In this document: in pieces, positions 9,416 through 17,713 of the stretch
Numbering within the stretch: the stretch's first letter is position 1
How the letters are laid out: each line of letters begins with the position of its first letter
Assembly (NCBI GenBank): GCA_963848035.1
Contig: CAWKCD010000001.1
Location: forward strand, 3,472,001 to 3,536,000
Origin: JAVVHH01 sp963848035
Lineage (GTDB): Bacteria; Pseudomonadota; Alphaproteobacteria; Acetobacterales; Acetobacteraceae
Direction of reading: 5' to 3'
Length of the DNA stretch: 64,000 bases
Notes under the pieces: model-generated
The model's database searches: none
Told to the model about the DNA's origin: nothing
What the model saw: the letters and a program-made list of their open reading frames with translations, nothing else
Program-made: the position numbers and the translations under genes

Positions 9416-10726
9416 ATGCTCTCTGACAAGGACCGCATTTTCACCAACCTGTATGGCCAGCACGATCCGTTCCTGGCCGGCGCGCGGGCGCGCGGCGATT
9501 GGGACGGCACGGCCGAGATCATGGCCCGGGGCCGGGACGCGATCATCCAGGAGATGAAGGATTCCGGGCTGCGCGGACGCGGCGGCGCCGGGTTCCCGAC
9601 CGGCATGAAGTGGTCGTTCATGCCGAAGGCGGCGGCGCCGGACGGGCGGCCGAGCTATCTCGTGGTCAACGCCGACGAGAGCGAGCCCGGCACCTGCAAA
9701 GACCGCGACATCATCCGCCACGATCCGCACAAGCTGATCGAGGGCTGCCTGATCGCGAGCTTCGCGATGGGGGCGAGCGCTTGCTACATCTACATCCGCG
9801 GCGAGTATTACAACGAGGCGATGGCGCTCGAGCGCGCCGTGGCCGAGGCGTACGAGGCCGGGCTGGTCGGCAAGAACGCCGCCGGGTCGGGGTATGATTT
9901 CGAGATCTACGTCCATCGCGGCGCCGGCGCTTACATCTGTGGCGAAGAGACCGCGCTGATTGAGAGCCTCGAGGGCAAGAAGGGGATGCCGCGGCTCAAG
10001 CCGCCGTTCCCGGCCGCGGTTGGCCTGTATGGCTGCCCGACGACGGTCAACAACGTCGAGACCATCGCGGTGGCGCCGACGATCCTGCGGCGCGGGGGCG
10101 CCTGGTTCAACGCGCTGGGGCGGCCGAAGAATGCGGGGACGAAGATTTTCTGCATCTCCGGCCACGTGAACAAGCCCTGCAACGTCGAGGAAGAGCTCGG
10201 CATTCCGTTGCGTGAACTGATCGACAAATATGCGGGCGGCGTTCGCGGCGGGTGGGACAACCTGCTGGGGGTCATCCCCGGAGGGTCATCGGTGCCGGTG
10301 CTGCCGAAATCAATCTGCGACACCGTGCTGATGGATTTCGACAGTCTGCGCGAAGTGAAGTCCGGTCTTGGCACCGCCGCCGTGATGGTGATGGACAAGT
10401 CGACCGACATCATCAAGGCGATCCAGCGTCTGGCGGTGTTCTACAAGCACGAGAGTTGCGGGCAGTGCACGCCGTGTCGAGAAGGCACCGGGTGGATGAT
10501 GCGGGTGATGACTCGGATGGTCGAGGGCCGGGCCGAGTTGTCGGAGATCGACACGCTCGAGCAGGTCACGCGGCAGATCGAAGGGCATACGATCTGCGCG
10601 CTGGGCGATGCGGCGGCGTGGCCGATTCAGGGGCTGATCCGGCATTTCCGCCCGGTGATGGAAGAGCGGATCGCGGCCTACAAGGCGCGGGCTGGCAGCG
10701 CCGGGCTGCCGATGGCGGCGGAATAG
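9416..10726 (+). CDS. nuoF: NADH-quinone oxidoreductase subunit F (51 kDa)
   Basis: This subunit binds NADH, FMN and [4Fe-4S] cluster N3, and is where electrons enter complex I. It is 436 aa. The FMN/NADH glycine motif GRGGAGF is at 54-60 and GAGAYICGEETALIESLEG near 169-187. The N3 ligands are C348, C351 and C354 (SCGQCTPC) plus C394 (HTICALGD). The start is 2 bp after nuoE. Its stop is followed after 2 bp by a pentapeptide-repeat gene instead of nuoG. Confidence 0.97.
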   Translation: MLSDKDRIFTNLYGQHDPFLAGARARGDWDGTAEIMARGRDAIIQEMKDSGLRGRGGAGFPTGMKWSFMPKAAAPDGRPSYLVVNADESEPGTCKDRDIIRHDPHKLIEGCLIASFAMGASACYIYIRGEYYNEAMALERAVAEAYEAGLVGKNAAGSGYDFEIYVHRGAGAYICGEETALIESLEGKKGMPRLKPPFPAAVGLYGCPTTVNNVETIAVAPTILRRGGAWFNALGRPKNAGTKIFCISGHVNKPCNVEEELGIPLRELIDKYAGGVRGGWDNLLGVIPGGSSVPVLPKSICDTVLMDFDSLREVKSGLGTAAVMVMDKSTDIIKAIQRLAVFYKHESCGQCTPCREGTGWMMRVMTRMVEGRAELSEIDTLEQVTRQIEGHTICALGDAAAWPIQGLIRHFRPVMEERIAAYKARAGSAGLPMAAE

Positions 10727-10728
10727 CG

Positions 10729-11055
10729 ATGGAGATCGCGGGCGCCGCCGAGCCGATCGTGGCGACGGACTGCAACCTGAGCGGTTCGCGGATCCACAAG
10801 GCGCGGCTGGCGGGCGCGGTGATCGACGACGTGAACATGTCGGGAGCGCGCTTTCACGATGTGAGCCTGACGGGGTCCGAGTTCGACGTCGTCAATTTTA
10901 ACGGTGTGACGTTCAAGAACGTTTGGCTTGCGGGCGCCCGGTTCAGCGATGTCGATCTGTCAGGCGTGTCGATCGACGGATGCACCTTGACCGGGATGCG
11001 GATCGACGGGATCGAGGTCGAAACGCTGCTGGCCCATTATCGGAAGAGTGTCTGA
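10729..11055 (+). CDS. Pentapeptide-repeat protein inserted between nuoF and nuoG
   Basis: This 108-aa protein is made almost entirely of five-residue repeats (for example CNLSG SRIHK ARLAG, VNMSG ARFHD VSLTG). About sixteen run from residue 15 to 93, which would form roughly four turns of a right-handed beta-helix. It closes with the IEVETLLAHYRKS tail often seen in such proteins. There is no signal peptide or membrane segment. The start is 2 bp after nuoF, and its TGA shares one base with the ATG of nuoG, so it is translated with complex I subunits. Pentapeptide proteins can act as protein-binding or DNA-mimic scaffolds; a role in assembling or tuning the NADH module is my inference from position only. 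Confidence 0.88.
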   Translation: MEIAGAAEPIVATDCNLSGSRIHKARLAGAVIDDVNMSGARFHDVSLTGSEFDVVNFNGVTFKNVWLAGARFSDVDLSGVSIDGCTLTGMRIDGIEVETLLAHYRKSV

Positions 11056-13094
11056 TGGCGAAACTGACCGTAAACGGCGTCGAGGTCGAGGTGCCCAACG
11101 GCTCCGCGGTGATCCAGGCCTGCGAGGCCGCGGGGGTCGAGATCCCGCGCTTCTGCTACCACGAGCGGCTGTCGGTGGCGGGCAATTGCCGGATGTGCCT
11201 GGTCGAGATCGAGAAGGCGCCGAAGCCGGTGGCGTCCTGCGCGTTCCCGGTGGCCGATGGCATGGTGGTCAAGACAGATACGCCGATGGTGCGCAACGCG
11301 CGCCGGGGCGTGATGGAGTTCCTGCTGATCAACCATCCGCTGGATTGCCCGATCTGCGACCAGGGCGGCGAGTGTGACCTGCAGGACCAGGCGTTCGGGT
11401 ACGGGATGGACCACTCGCGCTACGCCGAGAACAAGCGGGCGGTGAAGGACAAGTATCTCGGTCCGATCATCAAGACATTCATGACGCGCTGCATCCATTG
11501 CACGCGCTGCATCCGGTTCTCGACCGAGATCGCCGGCGTCTCGGAAATGGGCGCGACCGGGCGCGGCGAGAACATGGAAGTCGGCACCTATGTCGAGAAA
11601 GCGCTGACGTCGGAGTTGTCGGGCAATCTGGCCGATATCTGCCCGGTGGGCGCGCTGTTGCCGAAGCCGACCAGCTTCCAGGCGCGGTCGTGGGAACTGC
11701 GCAAGACCGACAGCATCGACGTGCACGACGCGCTGGGGTCGGCGATCCGGATCGACAGCCGCGGCTCGGAGGTGATGCGCATCCTGCCGCGCATCAACGA
11801 GGACGTGAACGAGGAGTGGCTGGGCGACAAGTCGCGCGCGTCGGTGGACGGGCTTAAGCGGCGTCGGCTGGACAAGCCCTGGGTGCGGCGCGACGGACAG
11901 TTGCGCCCGGCGACGTGGCCGGAGGCGTTCAGAGCGATCGCGGACAAGCTCAACGGGCTCGCGGGAGACCGCATCGGTGCGGTCGCAGGCGATCTCTGCG
12001 ACGCCGAGAGCATGCTGGCGCTCAAGGACCTGATGGTCGGCCTGGGCTCGACCAATCTGGACTGCCGCCAGGACGGCGCGGCGCTCGATGCCGGTCGGCG
12101 CGAGTTCTACCTGTTCAACTCGAGCGTGGCCGGGATCGAGGAAGCGGACGCGATCTTGCTCGTCGGCACCAATCCGCGCCGTGAGGCACCGGTGCTGAAT
12201 GCGCGGATCCGCAAGCGCTGGCTCGCCGGCGGATGCAAGATCGCGACGGTCGGCACGCTGGCCGATCCGATCTACGGCGTGCAGCATCTCGGCGATGGGG
12301 CGCAGGCGCTGGGTGATCTCGGCGAATTCGGCCAAATCCTGAACGACGCCAAGCGGCCGATGATCATCGTGGGGCAGGGCGCACTGCGCCGGGCCGATGG
12401 CGCCGCAGTGCTCGCGGCAGCGTGGTCGCTGGCAGAGAAATACGGCGCGTTCTCGCCGGAGTGGAACGGCTTCAACGTGCTGCATACGGCGGCCGCCCGG
12501 GTCGGCGCGCTCGATCTCGGCTTCGTCCCGGGACCCGGCGGCAAGAACCTCACCGGCATGCTCGGCGGCGGCGTCGACCTGCTATGGCTGCTCGGCGCCG
12601 ACGAGTTCGACACCGCGGCGATCGGGCGCGACACGTTCGTGGTCTATCAGGGCCATCACGGCGACCGCGGCGCCTCGCGCGCCGACGTGATCCTGCCGGG
12701 CGCGGCCTATACCGAGAAGAGCGGTACCTGGGTCAACACCGAGGGGCGGGTGCAGCGCGGCTTCCTCGCGGTGCAGCCGCCGGGCGAGGCGCGGGAGGAC
12801 TGGGCGATCCTGCGCGCGTTCAGCGCCGTGATCGGTAAGCCGTTGGCCTATGACGATCTCGACGCGCTGCGCGAGCGGCTCGAGGCGGTCAATCCCGTGT
12901 TCCGCTGGTCGTTCAGCCGCAGCGCCGGCGATGCGGGCCACGCTCCGGCGGGCGGCGGCGAGTTGAGCGCCGATTCGTTCGTGCCGGCGGTGCCCGACTA
13001 CTACCTGACCAATCCGATCAGCCGCGCGAGCGCCACGATGGCCGAGTGCAGCAAGCTGTTCGCGCAGTCCGCCACGTTGCAGGCGGCGGAGTGA
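11055..13094 (+). CDS. nuoG: NADH-quinone oxidoreductase subunit G (75 kDa)
   Basis: This large peripheral subunit carries clusters N1b, N4 and N5. It is 679 aa. The ferredoxin-like N-terminus has CYHERLSVAGNCRMC for the [2Fe-2S] cluster. The His-Cys motif is within HPLDCPICDQGGECDLQD, and CIHCTRCIRF with the later DICPVGALLP follows. The rest is a molybdopterin-oxidoreductase-like domain that binds no molybdenum in this family. Its ATG overlaps the preceding pentapeptide stop by one base and its own stop overlaps nuoH by one base (TGATG). Confidence 0.96.
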   Translation: MAKLTVNGVEVEVPNGSAVIQACEAAGVEIPRFCYHERLSVAGNCRMCLVEIEKAPKPVASCAFPVADGMVVKTDTPMVRNARRGVMEFLLINHPLDCPICDQGGECDLQDQAFGYGMDHSRYAENKRAVKDKYLGPIIKTFMTRCIHCTRCIRFSTEIAGVSEMGATGRGENMEVGTYVEKALTSELSGNLADICPVGALLPKPTSFQARSWELRKTDSIDVHDALGSAIRIDSRGSEVMRILPRINEDVNEEWLGDKSRASVDGLKRRRLDKPWVRRDGQLRPATWPEAFRAIADKLNGLAGDRIGAVAGDLCDAESMLALKDLMVGLGSTNLDCRQDGAALDAGRREFYLFNSSVAGIEEADAILLVGTNPRREAPVLNARIRKRWLAGGCKIATVGTLADPIYGVQHLGDGAQALGDLGEFGQILNDAKRPMIIVGQGALRRADGAAVLAAAWSLAEKYGAFSPEWNGFNVLHTAAARVGALDLGFVPGPGGKNLTGMLGGGVDLLWLLGADEFDTAAIGRDTFVVYQGHHGDRGASRADVILPGAAYTEKSGTWVNTEGRVQRGFLAVQPPGEAREDWAILRAFSAVIGKPLAYDDLDALRERLEAVNPVFRWSFSRSAGDAGHAPAGGGELSADSFVPAVPDYYLTNPISRASATMAECSKLFAQSATLQAAE

Positions 13095-14194
13095 TGATCT
13101 CGTTCTGGGACACGGATTTCGGGATCCTCATCCTCACCGTCGCCAAGACGCTGGCCATTCTCGTGCCGGTGCTGATCTCGGTCGCCTATCTGACGCTTGC
13201 GGAGCGCAAGGTGATGGCGGCGATGCAGATCCGCAAAGGGCCGAACGTCGTCGGGCCGTTCGGCCTGCTGCAGCCGTTTGCCGACGCGCTGAAGATGCTG
13301 ATGAAGGAGACGATCATCCCCACCGGGGCGAACCGGATCCTGTTCCTCGTGGCGCCGTTGCTGACGATGACGCTAGCGATGATCGCCTGGGCGGTTATCC
13401 CGGTGACCGAGGGTTGGGCGATCGCCGACATCAACGTGGGCGTGTTGTACCTGTTCGCGATCAGCAGCTTAGGCGTGTACGGCATCGTCATCGCGGGCTG
13501 GGCGAGCAACTCGAAATACGCCTTCCTCGGCGCGCTTCGGTCGGCGGCGCAGATGGTGAGCTACGAAGTCAGCATGGGCTTCGTGATGGTCACGGTCCTG
13601 CTCTGCGCGGGCTCGCTGAACCTGACCGACATCGTCATGGCGCAGCAGCGGATCTGGTTCTTCATCCCGCTGTTCCCGATGTTCATCGTGTTCTTCATCT
13701 CGATCCTGGCTGAGACGAATCGGGCACCGTTCGACCTGCCGGAAGGCGAGAGCGAGATCGTCGGCGGGTTCCACGTCGAATACGGCGCGATGACGTTCGG
13801 GCTGTTCTTCCTCGGCGAATACGCGAACATGATCCTGATGTCGGCGATGACGGCCATCCTGTTCCTGGGCGGCTGGCTGTCGCCGATCCCATTCGCGCCG
13901 TTCACCTGGGTGCCGGGGCCGATCTGGTTCATTATCAAGATCTGCCTGGTCCTGTTCATGTTCATTTGGGTTCGGGCGACGTTCCCGCGCTTCCGTTACG
14001 ATCAGCTCATGCGCTTGGGGTGGAAGGTGTTCCTGCCGCTCTCGCTGGGATGGCTGATCCTGACGGCCGGCGTGCTGCTCGCCATGGGCTGGCTTCCCGG
14101 CCAGCAAGGAGTTCTGATCGTATGGCATCCCTCGATCGCGCGGCACGAAGCCTGCTGCTCAGCGAACTCGTCGCCGGGTTGTGGCTCACGCTGA
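13094..14194 (+). CDS. nuoH: NADH-quinone oxidoreductase subunit H, with an unusual C-terminal overlap into nuoI
   Basis: This membrane subunit joins the quinone chamber to the proton-pumping arm. It has about eight helices and hallmarks such as LAERKVMAAMQIRKGPNVVG, AETNRAPFDLPEGESEIVGGF and WVRATFPRFRYDQLMR. The family normally ends soon after the last helix (here LLAMGWLPGQQ, about residue 341). This frame instead runs 25 further codons to 14194, with a Cys-rich tail (HEACCSANSSPGCGSR) that is simply nuoI read in another frame. The tail overlaps nuoI by 73 bp. A lost stop or small indel near 14110 would explain it. Confidence 0.93.
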   Translation: MISFWDTDFGILILTVAKTLAILVPVLISVAYLTLAERKVMAAMQIRKGPNVVGPFGLLQPFADALKMLMKETIIPTGANRILFLVAPLLTMTLAMIAWAVIPVTEGWAIADINVGVLYLFAISSLGVYGIVIAGWASNSKYAFLGALRSAAQMVSYEVSMGFVMVTVLLCAGSLNLTDIVMAQQRIWFFIPLFPMFIVFFISILAETNRAPFDLPEGESEIVGGFHVEYGAMTFGLFFLGEYANMILMSAMTAILFLGGWLSPIPFAPFTWVPGPIWFIIKICLVLFMFIWVRATFPRFRYDQLMRLGWKVFLPLSLGWLILTAGVLLAMGWLPGQQGVLIVWHPSIARHEACCSANSSPGCGSR

Positions 14195-14610
14195 AGTACT
14201 TCTTCCGCCGGAAGGCGACCATCAATTACCCGTTCGAGCGCACGCCGCTCAGCCCGCGGTTCCGCGGCGAACACGCGCTGCGCCGGTATCCAAACGGTGA
14301 AGAGCGCTGCATCGCCTGCAAATTGTGCGAGGCGGTGTGCCCGGCGAACTGCATCTACATCGAGGCCGAGCCCCGTGAGGACGGCAGCAGGCGGACGACG
14401 CGCTACGACATCGACATGACGAAGTGCATCTATTGCGGGCTGTGCGAGGAAGCTTGCCCGGTCGATGCGATCGTCGAGGGGCCGAACCTCGAATTCGCGG
14501 TCGAGACGCGGTCGGAGCTGATGTACGACAAGGCCAAGCTGCTCGCGAACGGCGACCAGTGGGAGACGGTGCTGGCCAAGCGCCTCGAGTTGGACGCGCC
14601 GTATCGATGA
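14122..14610 (+). CDS. nuoI: NADH-quinone oxidoreductase subunit I (two 4Fe-4S ferredoxin domain)
   Basis: This 162-aa subunit carries clusters N6a and N6b. The two motifs are CIACKLCEAVCPANC and CIYCGLCEEACPVDA. ATG 14122 is supported by the Shine-Dalgarno AAGGAG at 14107-14112 and gives MASLDRAARSLLLSELVAG. A membrane-associated N-terminal helix (GLWLTLKYFFRR) precedes the cluster domain. It starts inside the 3' end of the nuoH frame and overlaps nuoJ by 4 bp (ATGA). Confidence 0.97.
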   Translation: MASLDRAARSLLLSELVAGLWLTLKYFFRRKATINYPFERTPLSPRFRGEHALRRYPNGEERCIACKLCEAVCPANCIYIEAEPREDGSRRTTRYDIDMTKCIYCGLCEEACPVDAIVEGPNLEFAVETRSELMYDKAKLLANGDQWETVLAKRLELDAPYR

Positions 14611-15305
14611 TCACCAATCTCGCCTTCTACCTGTTCGCCGCCATCCTGCTGATCTCGGCGGGCATGGTGATCACGTCGCGGAATCCGGTCCATTCGGTCC
14701 TGTTCCTGATCCTTGCCTTCTTCAACGCCGCGGCTTTGTTCCTGATCGCCGGCGCCGAGTTCCTCGCGATGATCCTGGTCATCGTCTATGTCGGCGCGGT
14801 CGCGGTGTTGTTCCTGTTCGTCGTAATGATGCTGGACGTTAATTTCGCCGAGTTGCGCGGCGGGTTCCAGCGCTACGCGCCGATCGGCGCGACGGTGGGC
14901 GCGATCCTCTTCGGCGAGCTGGCGCTCGTGCTCGGCGGCTGGAAGTTCGCGCCGGACTCGGCGGCCATGCGGCTTTCGTCCACGCCCGGCGAGCTCGAGA
15001 ATACGCGGGCGCTGGGGCGGCTGATCTACACGGACTACATCTTCCTGTTCCAATCGGCCGGCCTGATCCTGATGGTCGCCATGATCGGCGCGATCGTGCT
15101 GACGCATCGCGACCGCGGCACCACGAAGCGGCAGAACATCGCGCGGCAGAACGCGCGCACCTCGGCCGACACGCTCGAGATCGTCTCGGTCGCGTCGCGC
15201 GCCGGGGTGACCTCGTTCCTGCGACCGAAGCCGGAGCCTGAACTAGTGACGGCCGACGAGCCGCATGAACATGGCGTGGGCAAGCCCGGCCCGGGAGAAC
15301 ATTGA
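14607..15305 (+). CDS. nuoJ: NADH-quinone oxidoreductase subunit J
   Basis: This membrane-arm subunit has five predicted helices and is 232 aa. The conserved EFLAMILVIVYVGAVAVLFLFVVMML segment, with its pi-bulge Tyr-Val-Gly-Ala, sits at about 50-76. The C-terminal 60 residues are hydrophilic, rich in Arg, Glu and His, and longer than in enterics, as in other alphaproteobacteria. It overlaps nuoI by 4 bp, and nuoK starts 13 bp downstream behind GAGGAAG. Confidence 0.94.
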   Translation: MITNLAFYLFAAILLISAGMVITSRNPVHSVLFLILAFFNAAALFLIAGAEFLAMILVIVYVGAVAVLFLFVVMMLDVNFAELRGGFQRYAPIGATVGAILFGELALVLGGWKFAPDSAAMRLSSTPGELENTRALGRLIYTDYIFLFQSAGLILMVAMIGAIVLTHRDRGTTKRQNIARQNARTSADTLEIVSVASRAGVTSFLRPKPEPELVTADEPHEHGVGKPGPGEH

Positions 15306-15318
15306 TGAGGAAGATGGG

Positions 15319-15624
15319 ATGATCGGGCTTGGCCACTATCTCGCTGTCTCCGCCGTCCTGCTCGTGATGGGCATTTTCGGCATCTTTCTGAACCGCAAGA
15401 ACGTGATCGTCATCATGATGTCGATCGAGCTGATGCTGCTCGCGGTGAACCTGAACCTGGTGGCGTTCAGCGCGGCGCTTGGCGATCTGGCGGGCCAGGT
15501 GTTCGCGATGTTCGTGCTGACGGTCGCGGCCGCCGAGGCGGCGATCGGGCTGGCGATCGTGGTCGTGTATTTCCGCAACCGCGGGTCGATCCAGGTCGAA
15601 GACATCAACATGATGCGGGGCTGA
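15319..15624 (+). CDS. nuoK: NADH-quinone oxidoreductase subunit K
   Basis: This small three-helix membrane subunit is related to MrpC. At 101 aa it matches the family length. The membrane glutamates are in MSIELMLLAVNLNLVAF and VAAAEAAIGLAIVV. The RBS GAGGAAG lies just before ATG 15319. An upstream in-frame start at 15265 would overlap nuoJ and lacks conservation. Confidence 0.96.
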   Translation: MIGLGHYLAVSAVLLVMGIFGIFLNRKNVIVIMMSIELMLLAVNLNLVAFSAALGDLAGQVFAMFVLTVAAAEAAIGLAIVVVYFRNRGSIQVEDINMMRG

Positions 15625-15633
15625 GGCAGCACC

Positions 15634-17562
15634 ATGCTCTACGCGGTCGCCGTTTTCGCACCCCTGCTGGGGTCGCTCGTCGCCGGGCTGTTGGGTCGCC
15701 AGATCGGCGATCGGGCCAGCCAGGCCGTCACCATCACCTGCATGGTCGTCGCCGCCATCTGCGGCACGGTCAGCTTCTTGCCGATCTTGTCGGGCCATGC
15801 CGCGCCGGGGCAACTCGTGCTGGGTTCGTGGTTTGACGTGGAGGGGTTCCACGCGGATTGGACGCTCCGGTTCGACACGCTGTCCGCGGTCATGGTGGCG
15901 ATGGTCACCTTCATCGCGACGCTGATTCATATCTACAGCGTCGGCTACATGAGCCATGACGCGACGATCCCGCGCTTCTTCTCGTATCTGAGCCTGTTCA
16001 CCTTCGCGATGCTGATGCTGGTGACGGCGAACAACCTGCTGCAGCTGTTCTTCGGCTGGGAGGGCGTGGGGCTCGCGAGCTATTTGCTGATCGGCTACTG
16101 GTACGACCGTCCGAGCGCGTGCCGTGCGGCGATCAAGGCCTTCGTGGTCAACCGCGTCGGCGACTTGTTTTTTGCCATCGGCATTGCGCTCGTGTTCGCG
16201 ACGTTCGGCACGATCGAGTTTCCGGATATCTTCGCGCAGATCCCCGCGCATATGAACGATACGTATCATGTGCTCGGCAGCACTTGGCGTGCCTATGAGG
16301 TGATCGGGTTCCTGTTGTTCCTGGGCGCCATGGGCAAGTCGGCGCAGATCGGCCTGCATGTGTGGCTGCCCGACGCGATGGAGGGGCCGACGCCGGTCTC
16401 GGCGCTGATCCATGCGGCGACGATGGTGACGGCGGGCGTGTTCCTGGTCGCGCGCGTGTCGCCGATCCTCGAGTTCGCGCCGGGGGCGACGACGTTCATC
16501 ACCGTGATCGGCGCGACGACGGCCCTGTTCGCGGCGACGATCGGCTGCGTACAGAACGACATCAAGCGGGTGATCGCGTATTCGACCTGCTCGCAGCTCG
16601 GCTACATGTTCATCGCGGCGGGCGTCGGCGCCTATCAGGCCTCGATCTTCCATCTCTTCACCCATGCCTTCTTCAAAGCGCTGCTGTTCCTGGGCGCGGG
16701 CTCGGTTATCCACGCGATGTCGGACGAGCAGGATATCCGCAAGATGGGCGGCATCTGGCGCAAGATCCCGATCACGTACGCCGTGATGTGGATCGGCAGC
16801 CTGGCGCTTGCGGGCATCCCGATCTTCGCTGGCTATTATTCGAAGGATGCCATTCTCGAAGCCGCTTGGGCCGGGCACGGCGCGGCTGCGCAATACGCCT
16901 TCTGGTGCGGCACGATCGCGGCGTTCCTGACCGCGTTCTACTCCTGGCGCCTGCTGATCCTGACCTTTCACGGCGAACCGCGGGCGGACCATCACACGAT
17001 GGAGCACGTGCACGAGAGCCCGTGGGTGATGCTGCTGCCGCTGGTGTTGCTGGCGGCGGGCGCGGTGCTGACCGGCATCGGCTTCCACCACTACTTCATC
17101 GGCGAGGCGTGGCCCGAATTCTGGGCCGGCGCCATCGTCAACGGACCCGACAACCACGTGATGGAAGAGATGGAGCACACGCCGTTCCTGATCGGCATCC
17201 TGCCGACGGCGCTCGGCGTGCTCGGCATCGCGCTGGCCTACTTCATGTATTGGTTCCGCACCGACCTGCCGGCCAAGATCGCCGAGGCGATCCCGGGCGT
17301 GTACCGGTTCGTGCTGAACAAGTGGTATTTCGACGAGCTCTACGATTTCCTGTTCGTCCGCCCGGCACAGGTGCTCGCGCGGCAACTGTGGCAGGTCGGC
17401 GACGCCACCATTATCGACGGCATCCCCAACGGCATCGCCGCGTTGACCGCGGACGGCTCCGAGCAGGTCGTGCGGATTCAGACTGGATCGATCGCGGTCT
17501 ACGCCTTCACCATGTTGATCGGGCTCGTCGTCCTGGTCAGCGTCTTCCTGCTGTTCCGGTGA
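15634..17562 (+). CDS. nuoL: NADH-quinone oxidoreductase subunit L (antiporter-like)
   Basis: This is the distal proton-pumping subunit, 642 aa, with about 14 helices followed by the long lateral helix typical of NuoL. Hallmarks are FFGWEGVGLASYLLIGYWYD (membrane Glu), HVWLPDAMEGPTPVSALIHAATMV and NDIKRVIAYSTCSQLGYMF. The C-terminal NKWYFDELYDFLFV segment belongs to the lateral helix. A 151-bp gap with inverted repeats separates it from nuoM, the largest gap in the operon. Confidence 0.97.
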   Translation: MLYAVAVFAPLLGSLVAGLLGRQIGDRASQAVTITCMVVAAICGTVSFLPILSGHAAPGQLVLGSWFDVEGFHADWTLRFDTLSAVMVAMVTFIATLIHIYSVGYMSHDATIPRFFSYLSLFTFAMLMLVTANNLLQLFFGWEGVGLASYLLIGYWYDRPSACRAAIKAFVVNRVGDLFFAIGIALVFATFGTIEFPDIFAQIPAHMNDTYHVLGSTWRAYEVIGFLLFLGAMGKSAQIGLHVWLPDAMEGPTPVSALIHAATMVTAGVFLVARVSPILEFAPGATTFITVIGATTALFAATIGCVQNDIKRVIAYSTCSQLGYMFIAAGVGAYQASIFHLFTHAFFKALLFLGAGSVIHAMSDEQDIRKMGGIWRKIPITYAVMWIGSLALAGIPIFAGYYSKDAILEAAWAGHGAAAQYAFWCGTIAAFLTAFYSWRLLILTFHGEPRADHHTMEHVHESPWVMLLPLVLLAAGAVLTGIGFHHYFIGEAWPEFWAGAIVNGPDNHVMEEMEHTPFLIGILPTALGVLGIALAYFMYWFRTDLPAKIAEAIPGVYRFVLNKWYFDELYDFLFVRPAQVLARQLWQVGDATIIDGIPNGIAALTADGSEQVVRIQTGSIAVYAFTMLIGLVVLVSVFLLFR

Positions 17563-17571
17563 AAGCCCATC

Positions 17572-17696
17572 TCGGAATGCGCCCGGAGCGGCCATCTGGC
17601 GCGCGTTCTCTGCGCTCCGGTGCTCACGGCCGGTGTGGCCGCTCCGCGCCGGTGCTCGACAACGCACGCCATCTGACCACTCCGACCCCATTCCGA
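17572..17696. repeat. Nested inverted repeats in the nuoL-nuoM gap
   Basis: Two perfect inverted repeats are nested here. TCGGAAT (17572-17578) pairs with ATTCCGA (17690-17696), and CGGAGCGGCCA (17584-17594) pairs with TGGCCGCTCCG (17636-17646). Together they could fold the whole 151-bp gap into a long structured RNA. No T-run follows. It may be an RNA stability or processing signal, or a small mobile palindromic sequence; which one cannot be told from this window. Confidence 0.65.
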
Positions 17697-17713
17697 AATA
17701 GGCTTTGCGTCCG

